From: Perkinsus olseni
Taxonomy: Eukaryota; Perkinsozoa; Perkinsida; Perkinsidae
NCBI GenBank assembly: GCA_013115135.1
Contig: JABANP010000102.1
Coordinates: forward strand, 1-64,000
DNA length: 64,000 nt
Direction of reading: 5' to 3'
Of the stretch, positions 44,601-55,094 are shown in pieces (positions within the stretch are counted from its first letter, which is position 1; every line of letters begins with the position of its first letter). The position numbers and the translations under genes are program-made. The notes under the pieces are model-generated. The model saw only the letters and a list, made by a program, of their open reading frames with translations. It was not told where the DNA came from and made no database searches.

Positions 44601-46100
44601 GTACTCGGTTCAGCACAGATTCAGTGGCTAAACGCGAGGCTTCCTCCCTGGATAAGTGGTCCGATTCGGGAAAGACCCAAAATGCACTTAGCAGACTGTC
44701 GGTGAGGCCCAGCTAGGTTCCACAACCGATCATCTGGCATAAGTTATGCCGACCACGTGTCGCACTGTGATCATATGGCTACGATGCCACGCTATACACA
44801 AGGCGTGCGATTGTTGGTATCCCCTCAGGCTGAACAGCAGCTGCTCAGGAAAGAGAACGAAGCAAGGATAGGTCGAGAAGTACTTCCAAATGCATGAGAG
44901 TATCAGTTGCTAGCGCTTAGGGCACACGAAGCCGACGCCTCAGCACCTTGACGTAAATCAACTGTCCAATGGTGCGGTATCCGAGTCGATGAGTGATTTG
45001 CAGAGCGAAAATGAGAAGATTAGCGCAGAGTGAGTCTTGATCGAGGAACTAACGTGAACTCTAACTCCGTCTTCCGCAGACTGGCAGAGATCAGGTCGGA
45101 GACTTCGGCAATACGGACAAGGTTGTTCTCTGAACATCCTACTCTCCTCGAACTTGAGGAGCACGAGGCGATACTCGAAAAGAGGACACGCCATCTGGAG
45201 GCAATATCCGAATTCTCCGGAATACTGTAATGATATTCCAATCATGACAGACCCTTGAGAATCGTTGATGATCTCATCCCGTGCCGTGCTCGAACTTCAA
45301 CGTTCACAGCCTTCTTTTGAGAACGCTGCTGATAGCTTCGGGTATTGAGTTTGGAAGGCAGGGGTTCAACAATTACTGATAGTGGGACACTATCAGTAAT
45401 TAGTGTTTGCATTGTATCGTTCTTGTATCAGTGCCACTATTAGTGGCACTGATACGGGGTGTTCAGAGAAATCAACCGGAATCCATTATATTCCCTTGGT
45501 CGACACCTACGAATCAAAGGTGTCGACCAAGGCTTTGATATGATGAAATTTTGAAAATTTGAATTGGAGAATTTAAATTTCCCTGGTCAAGGCTGTTTCC
45601 CAAGGTGGAACAGTGATCTATGATACCTCTCATTCTCGGCCAGAAAAGATTCCGCTCAGTTTTCGGTTGCAATGCGGCCGCCGCATGGGAGAGGCCGCAT
45701 GCGTCTCGTCGTATGGGACGCCGAGATGTAGGTATTCTCGCTCGCCCGAGGAGACAAGTGAGCCAGTGTGAGGTCACGCCACTGGGGTGTCACGCAGCCG
45801 CAGCATGACGTGAGCGTTCCCCTGCTACTTCCAGCTCAGCTAGGCTCCTGCCGTTCACGTTCTCTAAAGCGTTTCTCAGCAACGCTACCTCAGAATGAAA
45901 ATTCTGGTGAAATGACTTCTCGAACAAGGGAACGGAGCATGATGAGCAGTCACATTTGAGCTATTGATAGCTCTGTCGTCCTTCTCGGGCAGTACAGTGC
46001 ATTGCAGTTAGGACTAAGATTCTGATCAGCCACTGGCCACCCGCTCCCGACTGGTATTCTTGGATAGCTTTGTTTTTTCCATCGAGGCTTCTCTAGCTCC
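41655..46100. other. Stretch without a recognised gene
   Basis: Exon-like pieces only: 42133-42315 (+; begins MSDGQLFLSAQEARESYERQ, could belong to the cyclase gene), 43160-43250 (+; LEGENSILQESIKI) and 45068-45230 (+; coiled coil VFRRLAEIRSETSAIRTRL). Near-repeats of ACCACAGTTGGTGATGCAG-type words at 42490-42560 form a hairpin. Perfect palindromes at 43373-43387, 45371-45401 (3-nt loop), 45425-45455 and 45494-45532 (9-nt loop). Confidence 0.35.
45371..45532. repeat. Cluster of three 14-15-bp-arm hairpins
   Basis: 45371-45401: AATTACTGATAGTG, loop GGA, complement. 45425-45455: GTATCAGTGCCACTA, single T, complement. 45494-45532: CCTTGGTCGACACCT, 9-nt loop, complement. The three arms are unrelated in sequence. 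Confidence 0.9.
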
Positions 46101-46229
46101 CTTCAAGACTGGACATTGATTGCAAATGAGAAGTCCCCTCTGTGCCACAGCCCAGTGCTCCGGTCCAGCGGCAGCTCCCAGTTCGCAGAGGCCCTGTGTT
46201 AATAGGCTTCTTCGCGGCTGCTCCTTATC

Positions 46230-47624
46230 TACCATAATGTTGGATCGATCCTTTCTTCGTACCTGTGAGAGCCATGAAGATGCATTCCTGGCCTCGGTAC
46301 CGGTCAGCTCAGTCAGTTTTTTCTTGAGCCATTCGTGGTCTGCTGACGGATTCTGGAAACAGATGGCTCTTTTCATCTGCTGCAGTACTATTCCCTGCCT
46401 GCAAGGTCACGTTACTCACCTCTTTAATTGCAGCGTATATTTTCCATTCACCGGCAGGCGGCCTCACAAAATCCGGACCTGATCGTATTAGTCATTGGTT
46501 TTCTATCATTTCTGCTCGCCCTATTCATTGTTCCGTTATTTAAGCATCGCAACACCATGGTCTTTCTCGACAAATGTTGTATCTCACAGAAGGACCCCAT
46601 TGCCAAGGCCTACGGTATATCGAGGCTAGCCGACAACCTGCGTGCATCAGACAAGCTACTAATACTCTGGTCTCCTGATTATCTTGATCGCCTGTGGTGC
46701 GTCTACGAGTTAGCAGTCTTCCTGCGGACGCATGATCTGAAAGATGTCGTCTTGGTGAATATGGACCACTTCAAGCTCTGTGCAACCCTCATGCTTCTGC
46801 AGTTCTTCAGTATCCTCGCTCTAGGTCTCACGGAAGATTACGATCCGAGATCGAAGCTATATGTCGGGTACGTGCTGGTATTAGCGACAAGTCTCCTGAT
46901 TGGTCGTGGGGCCTTCGGTTGCAGTCAGGAGTGGCAGAAGTTCTGCTCTAGAGTGAAGCGTTTCAGTGTTCACAAGGCCAAGTGCTCATCTTCAGCGGAC
47001 TACACTAACCTCAAGCAGCTCATAAATGATATGTACGGCTCGGAGACAAAGTTCGAAACGGTCGTCAGAGGCCTCTGGTTGGGTGAGGGCCAAAAGAAAC
47101 ACATTCCATCCTGGATGTTCTCTGGGGCATCCCTGAGAGTAATCTCTGCGACCTATGTCCCTCTCATCGTTGGTAACATTGTTCAATTTATCGTCAGCGC
47201 AGTGAGAGTGGACGCCATTCCTGCAGCGAGAGTGACTCCTGCAGGTGAAGCCCTTCAGCCCCCGCCGGGCAAAGTACACGCATTACTGTGGAACTCACGT
47301 TGCGCAATTATTCCAGTAATGATGTTGTGCTTCCGAGCTCCCTTGATGCTGCTCGTAGGCCATGCGCTGGCGTCTTGTCGGATATCTGAGAAAATAGGCA
47401 AATGGAGTCGTGGTATTATTTTCGCTGTTTGCTTCTGTGCGTATAACTGTCTAACGCAGATGCTATGCGGCTTGCAAATCTTCTATCATCCACTCCGTTC
47501 ACCTTCGATAAGCGGATGGACGCATGATGCGCTTTTGTGGATAGCCGGAGTCAGCGTTATCACTGTGGTATCTTTAATCTTACGCCGGTCGTACGCGTTT
47601 GAACTACTAAATGATTCATTCTAG
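46230..47624 (+). CDS. Multipass membrane protein with a TIR-like SHSW domain
   Basis: The first exon segment (about 46230-46410) carries VSFFLSHSWSADGFWKQMAL. The main exon, from acceptor 46430 to the stop at 47624, begins RIFSIHRQAASQNPDL. The motifs FLSHSWS, FLDKCCISQKDP, LLILWSPDYLDRLWCVYELAVFLR and VVLVNM are those of the TIR-like fold (SHSW, D-K-x-C-I-x-Q, W-C-x-x-E-L) widespread in protists. Around and after this lie hydrophobic segments: LIVLVIGFLSFLLALFIVPL, LMLLQFFSILALGL, VGYVLVLATSLLIG, YVPLIVGNIVQFIVSAV, IIPVMMLCFRAPLMLLVG, IIFAVCFCAYNCLTQML, ALLWIAGVSVITVVSLIL. So it is a polytopic protein with an interrupted cytosolic TIR-like domain. Function unknown; NADase or scaffold are both open. 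The donor before 46430 is ambiguous and the N-terminus is uncertain. Confidence 0.7.
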
Positions 47625-48300
47625 CCGCTCGGCTGCTCACGTAAAATTCTTCAAATTTTCACCCACATTAATTCCTTCTACTTAATAACTTATTAAGTAG
47701 TACTTATACACCGAAAAGTCTGTCGAGTTTTCCAGGGGGAGCTGACTGGGCTGTTGTTGGGCTTTGGCGAAGCAGTTCCTCGGCGAGGGACCCTCGCTCA
47801 ATGATCGTTCGGCAGCGGCAGCACTCACTACGTACACGGCATCACCGCCAACTCGGTCGAACCGGCAAACCTTAAGTCGGAGCAAGGAACGCTCCCGACG
47901 ATTCTCGATTTTCGCGCTGAATTTCTACGTAATACGTATCACGCTATGGGTAAACTCGGCAAGCGGATGCATCGACGAGCCGCAAGAGGGACTCCCAGGA
48001 CTGTGGGACCTTGTTGTGGTATCTAATGCACGGCCTAGGCATCTCGCTAGTCCACACGCTTGGTATCGGGCCGATACTATCGAGCCCATTAGCTATGACA
48101 GGACTGCCAGATTTCGAGCTTTTCCATAGATTTGACAAACCGTCGAACATTTCCAAAACCTACTGAGGGCAAACCAAAAAATTATCAGTAGTAGCCTACT
48201 ACGAGTTGCCAACTAGTAGTTGGCAATCTGAGACAAGCTGCGTCAGATTGCCAATCGGCAAACACAACACATTCCCTTCGATTCGCCTATCAGCTCGACT
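47625..48300. other. Intergenic stretch with hairpins
   Basis: Palindromes at 47678-47700 (CTACTTAATAA-C-TTATTAAGTAG, just after the membrane-protein gene, possible 3'-end structure), 47783-47797 (GCGAGGG-A-CCCTCGC) and 48206-48226 (TTGCCAACTA-G-TAGTTGGCAA). The right arm of the last one is reused in a second hairpin reaching to about 48254. No gene recognised. Confidence 0.55.
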
Positions 48301-48307
48301 AGTGTTA

Positions 48308-51086
48308 TGGTAGCATCTTCTTCTGCTGAGCAGCGTAGCTCCTGCATCACCGCTTGCATAGAGCGGGTGAAGACCACAGTTTACCAAGAGGGGCGAAGTA
48401 CTGTTTTTGAAGAAACTCGGCGAGCCGTTCTGATAGACACGGTCGCCAACGGAGGCTTCAACCCGGTACTCCCAAGTTTCCGCTCAACCTGACTTTCCTT
48501 GCAGGGCCGTTGCCTCGCTGTTCTGCAAGACCAGGGACTGCTGGCGCAGTATCGTCGTAGATTGGCGTTTGAGATAGATGACCAACAATTCAGAGCGCAA
48601 AGAGACGCTAGCTTGGAGGAGGGAAGGCATAAGGCTGGTGAGCTCAACACGGGGTGGGGTCGAGTGCTCGAGCGAACGGCGTAGAAATGAATCATTTGAA
48701 ATGATTCACGAAAAATCATACTAGCAATTCGATGGCCGATTTTTGAAAGAAGTCTCGCTATTGTGTTCTCCGTTGCTCAGAAAGAGACGCCCTGTCCGCA
48801 GCCCATCGGAGGTTGAGCGAGATTGTTCTAGCAAACCTGCGGCAGCACTTATCGAAAGTGACCAGAGGTCAGCCCCTTCGTCCAAGCTCGGGAAGCCCGT
48901 ACTGTGAACAGCACCATAGATGGACGAATCGAGATGGGACCTATCGTCTCGATGGAGGACATTTACATCGCTTTGGTATCCGCTAGAGGGAATCAAGTGG
49001 AAGACGCCGCCTTCAGTGACATGTCGATAAGCTTGAAGACACCTCCTTTGTCTGAACTCAGAGAGAGGTAAGTCAGACGTAAGCTCGGCCCTTGAGCTCT
49101 CGAGTCGAGAAAATTTCACTTTGTTGAATAGGATAGTTTTCTGCCATCATTCAATGATGGCGATTCAATGACAATGTTTATCATTGTGTCATTGTAGGAG
49201 AGTCATCCTAGTGGAAGAACCCCTTTCTCCGACAGCAACCTAGTGGATAGAAAGTTTCTTAAGTTTAAATTTACACAGGCCCTAATTCAATTCTCACCTA
49301 CAGTTGAGGCCGACAGTCGGCCGCCGACCAAGCATAAGTTCGGGGTGTTCAGTATCTTGTTGAACCTCGGAGTATATGTTCGCGATCCACACCATTTCCC
49401 GTGCAAGTTTGGCACGTGGACAGGCAAGAATGACAATGTCACAAGCAAGTTCGACAATGAACACGCAAGTTTGACACATGTCAAATTCGTTAACACCAAA
49501 AATGTCACTGTCAAGTCCATGTTTAACAAGGGCTAAATCATCACATGCAAGAATGACTGTACCACAACCAAGTTTGACAATACACAGGCAAGATTGACAA
49601 GTGCCAATCCAAGTTTGCCAGCGCAGTATTTCCCTCCCAAAACGATAGCTCGGCGCCATTGCCATTGAGAAGAGCCTCGTCTGAAGAGGCCTCCAGTCTC
49701 GCATCTTTTTCAGAACCAGGCTCATTCAGTGTGTGGCATACAGAAGGAATCATACCCTAGTGACTAGGGCCTAGTCCCATTGAAATCCAGCGGCTGGATT
49801 AGACTTGCTGTTTCATCTCGTCTCTCACTCCCTTGCACGGTGTCAAAGAGTTCCTTGCCAGCTCCTCGCTCGGCGATAGATCAGAGTCCTGCCTGGCAAT
49901 CGCGCAGGCTGTCGGAGAGCCGGTCTGTATAATCTCATTGTTCCTAGGCACAACTCGTTACACTCCAAAACTCAATAGTAGCTATCAAATTACCACGACA
50001 GATTACCTGTCACAGATACATATCGTTGAACGGCAAAGATAACATAGACGCTGCTGACATCGATGCAACAGACCGCCTCTCATATGCCTGGGAGGCCGAT
50101 CAAACAAGAACGTTACAGCGAGAATCCGAGGCTGGAGCGCTGATAGCAAGCGGCGCCGACCCAGCCAAGATACACCGATATCTCCGAGGTAGATGAGAGT
50201 CTCTGAGGTAAGGACGTCAGGCACCTCCCTTGCAGGTGGCGCGCCATCTCAGTCTAGACTAGAACTCTGGGCGTTAGCTCTGGACTCAGCAGTACAGCCT
50301 GGCGAGCTCGACGATCTCCTCCACGGCGTCATTGCGCAAAAGTGGATAACTGATGATATAATTCGGTAGCATTAGAAGGCGGCATAGTTGGAGTTGACGT
50401 TCGTCACAGAGACGACGTGGCGGAAAGGACGGCCGACGGGAACTATTTCCCTTTTGAAGATCTCATCGAATCGCTCTCTCTCACGCTATCCCGTGATCCG
50501 TGGGTCGGGACAAACGCCCGCGCGGCACCACATCAACCCATAGCTCCTGGATGACGAGGAAACGTCCGAGGCTGTGCCGCCCTCCTCTCACGTCCCTTTC
50601 GAGGGTTGGGCGTGTCTTGCCTGCCCGTTCGCCTATCTTGCCGAAAGTATCAACTCAACACTCTACGGTGTTTACCGGGCCTTCTACTGTCGCTATTGGG
50701 TACGGTTAGTTTCACTAGAGATGAACATCGACTCGCTACCCTACCTTGCTGGCCTCTGCGAGAATCTTGTATACGATGTAGCGCCGGAACTGGTCGCCCA
50801 TTTGCAGTCGATCGAGAACTCGCCGTCCGTGCTTAAAATTGCCTTTCCGTGGATACTCTGCGGATTCGTCGGGTACATCCGTCCGATGCAGTTGCTACTC
50901 CTCTACGACCGCATCATCGCGTATGATCGCCTTGAGCTCATCGCCATCTTGGCCGCGGGCATTATTGTATCCCGGAGAGAGGCTTTGATGGTTGCTCAGA
51001 CTATGGAGGAAGTCAGAGACGTATTCTCGAATTTGGATTGCATACAGGTCATACCACTCCTCCAGAACATCATATTTTCTAACTAA
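48308..51086 (+). CDS. TBC1D19-like TBC-domain protein, multi-exon
   Basis: The C-terminal exon (50544-51086) matches the TBC1D19 pattern closely: VPFEGWACLACPFAYLAES, YRAFYCRYWVRL, LAGLCENLVYDVAPELVAHL, VLKIAFPWILCGFVGYI, LLLLYDRIIAYDRLELIAIL, and a terminal QVIPLLQNIIFSN. The preceding exon (after a 40-nt intron 50504-50543) carries YFPFEDLIESLSLTLSRDPW, again as in TBC1D19. Further upstream are ADPAKIHRYL (~50150) and SRLELWALALDSAVQPGELD (~50255), the usual N-terminal part of the TBC fold. Coiled segments at 48310-48490 and 48505-48684 are plausibly its first exons, but that is inference. Predicted Rab-GAP-like; the catalytic Arg/Gln fingers are not evident. Confidence 0.7.
48688..49161. 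repeat. Two palindromes in the TBC1D19-like gene
   Basis: 48688-48708 is TGAATCATTT-G-AAATGATTCA. 49143-49161 is GCCATCATT-C-AATGATGGC, followed by an imperfect hairpin on CAATGACAATG/CATTGTGTCATTG. Between them the sequence shows no known gene. Confidence 0.75.
49402..49622 (+). repeat. Degenerate tandem repeat, GCAAGTTTGACA unit
   Basis: About nine diverged copies of a 20-26 bp unit with core GCAAG(T/A)(T/A)TGACA, each followed by A/C-rich sequence (for example GCAAGTTCGACAATG, GCAAGTTTGACACATG, GCAAGATTGACAAGTG). Probably an intronic minisatellite in the TBC1D19-like gene. Confidence 0.7.
49755..49800. repeat. Two adjacent one-base-spacer palindromes
   Basis: CCCTAGT-G-ACTAGGG at 49755-49769 and AATCCAGC-G-GCTGGATT at 49784-49800. 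Both have a single central G. Confidence 0.75.
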
Positions 51087-52592
51087 TTTGATATCACGCC
51101 AAGTTCAGAGCAATTCGGGTCCCCAATTTCGGGAGACCTCGGGCTGGAACCTGGAGAATCACTGTCAGCAACTCATTTTGATGTCTCCTGTCCATGATGG
51201 CTTTGATAACCATACGAACAACGGCCACGACAGCGGTGGTTTGGTACCCCCAATCTTGAGGGAGTATTTCCACAATAATTCTGGTAACACTGTGGGCGCT
51301 GCTGGACTATGTCGATTTCAAGAGTTGTGTTCGACTGCTCTCCTGAAGCGACTGACTCTCCCTCGAGGTTCTCATTATTTCCGCGTGTTGCCGGTGAATT
51401 CGTCGGAAGGCCCTAAGGGAGTGCAGGAAGTTGTCAAAAAGCTCGTAGACATGAAGTCATTCGAAGTTTATCAAGTCGAGATCACCAGCATCTCCTGCCA
51501 GGAACGCGTCACTGCGCCACGAAATCCCAACCAACCCCAAGGAGTTTACGACTGGCCACAGCGCTGAGACGATGGACCAAGTTCGACTCATTCCCGTAGG
51601 TAACGCTGATGTCCCGCAGGGAATAAGCGCCCATGCCACTACATGGTTTATCTGACCCCTCTAACTGTGCTTTTTGGTTGAAGTATCATTAACTCGAGAG
51701 AGGCGTTTTGATCAATTCCAATACCTCGAGCATCGCGTGTGTCAAGGAGACTTTGTGTCGGCCTTTGTATTTGTGGTTTCTCCCGCCGCGGAAGGAAGTT
51801 CCGCGTAAGTCCCGCTAGTGCTTCGAGATATAGTCGCCCTGGGTAACAGTTCTTCCCGGCTTTACTGGCATTTGAGGCTTTTTCTCCTGACTATACCCTT
51901 CGTTCGTATTCAACCCGGCCTTCAGTTATGTCAAAGTCCGGCAAGTTGCTGGCAGCAAGTAATCATTCAGATTCTGAATTTGCGAAGTCTAATCGGCGAA
52001 GAAGACCACTATTTCCGAGCTCGAGGATATCACATTGGCGAGCACCCGAACTTTTGCTGGGGAATATGATCACAACGGCAATTCTGTTTCAGGTCGCGGC
52101 TCCGAGGTGGAATGTTACCGTCAGAAAGAGCAGTCACGCTAGCACTTGCGTTATTGAATTCCCGCAGTTGCAAGTGACGGTTCGTAGGGTGAGCGACGAC
52201 GCGCCCGATCTGGTCGCTGAGAGCGTGGTGACGGAGCGCGAACGTGAAACCTTTACCATTAGACTCGTGTAAGACTCCTCTCGATCATCGGCTTCCTTAT
52301 CATGGCATTCTCAGAGAGAATAACGCATTTGATATTCACTACAAAAAGTGGTCGAGTCAGTTTACGGGCGGCTCCCTGGACCAACAAGATCCCTGCTATT
52401 CTCTCTTCGATGAGGTCATGATTATAATGGACGATGAGGTTAGCGAGGGACCTGCGGTAGAGTAGCTGCTTATATTGTGAAGAAGCACCGTGAATCTGCT
52501 TCTGAGCGTGACGCGGGCTGGATGCGCCAGTACTTGATTGGCATGGCCGATAGATGGGGACTCGGGAAGGAGGCCCATCCCCTCTTCCAGTC
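51087..52592 (+). CDS. Unknown multi-exon gene
   Basis: Segments: 51110-51490 (SGWNLENHCQQLILMSPVHD, FQELCSTALLKRLTLPRGSH, EVVKKLVDMKSFEVYQVEI), 52060-52270 (FQVAAPRWNVTVRKSSHAST, then beta-like VTVRRVSDDAPDLVAESVV), 52310-52465 (NNAFDIHYKKWSSQF, SLFDEVMIIMDDE) and a tail 52466-52592 (ESASERDAGWMRQYLIGMAD) ending in TAG. Splicing between the last two segments is unclear. The intron before 51542 seems to contain the CGTCACTGCGCCACGAAAT core (51506-51524). No family recognised. Confidence 0.4.
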
Positions 52593-53327
52593 ATAGGCTT
52601 ATCATATCCTGATGAGATTCTATCATGAGTTTATCGTGTGGATGAGTTGTTATTTGTTGGATTTTTCATGTTTTGCGTTCAAAGGTAGTAAGTTACTACA
52701 GCTATAATGTATGTTAATACTAGTAACCTAGTCATTAACAACCGTAGTGTAATCCGGATAACACAAGCCAGGACCTTGGAGAGGTTAATCTGTATTGATT
52801 TCCCAATCTCAATGAATCCACACTTGAATAATCAAAGATCACTCAAGCCAAGAAGCAGACAATATCACAGTACATTGCGTGGCGAGCGACAGCCGACACG
52901 ACCGCACGTCGTCTACGATCCGTAGACGTGGTATCTGTGGTGTCCCACCATAGGCAAGAAAGCCTTTCTTGCCTATGGTGGGACACCACAGGTGACTTCT
53001 TAGAAAGGCGCGGCTTACTGCGGAGCATCGCCTAGGAATTCAGCCGCGCCACGCCACCGCACTCTGCGCCCCGACCAGTCTCCCCACACGAAATCCTTTT
53101 TCCATCCGTCAGGCGCGGGAAGACAGTCATTATCGAGAGCAATTAGCCTTATCGTTGCTCAGTCAGATCCCAGTAGTATCATCATCAACTTCGAGCGTAT
53201 GCAAGACCCCCTCTCACTTCCGATGCGAATCATCGGAATAGATCACAAATGGGAGTAGCTCCACGGACTTCCTCTCCAGCCAGGTAACTGAGCTCTAAGT
53301 CGTTACAGTTTTGACTACCCTTTCTTC
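52593..53327. other. Intergenic stretch with a 57-bp palindrome
   Basis: No gene recognised. It contains CGTCTACG-ATC-CGTAGACG (about 52909-52927), the long palindrome 52935-52991, and a wider inverted repeat GGCGCGGCT/AGCCGCGCC around 53007-53049. Confidence 0.5.
52935..52991. repeat. 57-bp perfect palindrome, 28-bp arms, 1-nt centre
   Basis: Left arm 52935-52962 (starts CTGTGGTGTCCCACC), single C at 52963, right arm 52964-52991. No second copy of the arm was noticed elsewhere. Confidence 0.95.
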
Positions 53328-54303
53328 ATGAAAATATACAAGCGCTTTCCCCTGATCACTCTCGCGGTTTGGGGCGTCACTTCGGGGCTCGCCGGCGAAA
53401 TCTGGGGAACCTATTGTTATCGCGAGCAAATATTCTCTTCCTCGGGGTTGCCATTCCACCTGTTCTGTGTTACACTTACCGAGACTGAAGATAGGAAAGC
53501 AAGAAGCCAAAAAGTCGCGACGAAAGAGAATCGAGGCAGATTTTCGGTTCTCGACAAGAAGTCTACCAGAGGCTCCAATTGCTGCACCGAAAATTCGCTT
53601 GAAGTGGGAAGAAGGAAAGCTCGCTGACGGCACGACGAAGTCGTTGGTTGTTAATACGAAGAGACTCGAGCATGGGGCTGGGCTATTCGACTGGATAAAG
53701 CGAGTTGGTGCTTTGCTCAAGGTTAGAGGTGCGATCGGTGCTCAGAGCATCCGGATGTATCCAACAGCGCCCGTGGGCAACACTCAGCTCACCGTGGATC
53801 TCGGAGGATACCGTTTGGTGTTGGATCGCGAGGAGTCGTTAGAAGAGAGTGGTTTGAAAAGGAAATGTGAAGACTCCGAGGACCTCGCTGAGGGAGCTCC
53901 CCCTTCGAAGATTTGTGCAAGGAGACGGGTGGAAGCGGGGTTGTACCAGGTTCATGGTCAACCAAGTGAATGTAGATCGATAACAGTCCACGTCGACGAG
54001 GAGGACGGATCTTTGGCAGCCACGTTTACTTTCGTGTTCACAGATGGCCTCGAGGACAATATCGACTACGTGAAACTGAAGGGCAAGAGCATTCTGCGAG
54101 TGGACCGAAGAGCGTTGGATGCTGCCAGCATGGCCGTTCTTGAACTGCAAGTATGGATCTTGAGGTCGAAGCTTAATATTGGTAACCTCACTATGGATAC
54201 TATCGCCATCGAACACTATGGAGATGATCGTATTCTGCTGCACCTCGGGAAGACTGCGATTGGCTCGCCAGCCGAGTCTGTGAGGCTCTCCAAGGTGGCA
54301 TGA
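53328..54303 (+). CDS. Family B secreted protein, copy 1 (one frame break)
   Basis: ATG 53328 gives a signal peptide (MKIYKRFPLITLAVWGVTSG) and then the family start EIWG-T-YC. The family N-domain (YC, then LPFHLFCVTL, then FRFSTRS, RLKWEEGKL, IRMYP) is in two frames; the +1 switch lies between about 53480 and 53530 and can be placed in an AAAAA run. After the break the frame is intact: a basic linker (GLKRKCEDSED, KICARRRVEA), then the C-domain (GLYQVHGQPSECRS, TFVFTDGLEDNIDYV, LTMDTIAIEHYGDDRILLHL), ending GSPAESVRLSKVA. Three family-B genes follow one another on this strand. Probably functional if the break is an assembly error. Confidence 0.7.
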
Positions 54304-55094
54304 TTCATCATATCATATTCATCATGTCATATTCGTATGCGTGAGCGTCTTAAGTCCAACACCCTTTCCGGGTCAGTTGGACTCTAATGTGCTCAGCTAT
54401 GTTCGTGTTCATCATACTCTTATCGATGTTTTGCTTGTCGACTTTAACGCGTCGGGTTCCTCAATAGCCCGGGAGGTTGTCCGTTTCGCCAAGTAGAATG
54501 CCTGCTCGAGAGAAACTGCTCGCTGTCACAGCAGGAAGATCTCACCACATCATCCTTGCGAGCTTACTGTTCAGCGCGAAGCCTCTCATTCTCCCTGCAG
54601 AAGCTAGGACGATCCTAGCTTCGTGGACGGCTTAAGAGACCGCGAAGGTTGGAACTTCCAACTTGGAAGTCGCCTGCGGTAGCAACGCCGTGCGGAGAGG
54701 GGTACGTAGTTGCAAATCTCTAGCGCTATTTTCGAAGTCTATGTCTGAAACTTGCGGGATGAAGAATGCGAAGAACTGCGCGGAGTGACTGAGTGACGCG
54801 GAGATTGTCAAATTCGAGCGCACCGTGCGAGAGCCGCCCCCTCGGACCCTGCTACAGGGCTCGTGGAGGGTGCAGGTGAATCCTTCACCATGTTAACCAT
54901 GAGTAACTCAGGAGATACATGGTTAGCGCCACTAACTTAGTGGAATCCCGAGATCCTATCTTCAACTATACTGATAAAATCCTTCACTAGCGTCAAGCTG
55001 GGCTGAGGATCCATAGTCGTACACTTGCAGGATTACAATCGCTCGCTCGATCGATAGAAAGACAATTTCGTCATCTCAGTGTTTGACACAGTCA
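54304..55094. other. Spacer between family B copies 1 and 2
   Basis: No gene recognised. Hairpins: 54600-54622 (GAAGCTAGGA-CGA-TCCTAGCTTC), 54654-54670 (ACTTCCAA-C-TTGGAAGT) and a wide TTAACCATG/CATGGTTA pair near 54890-54930. Confidence 0.5.

Noticed and set aside
45371..55000. Rho-independent-type terminators
   Set aside because: The hairpins lack following T tracts, lie in introns as well as between genes, and the genome is eukaryotic.
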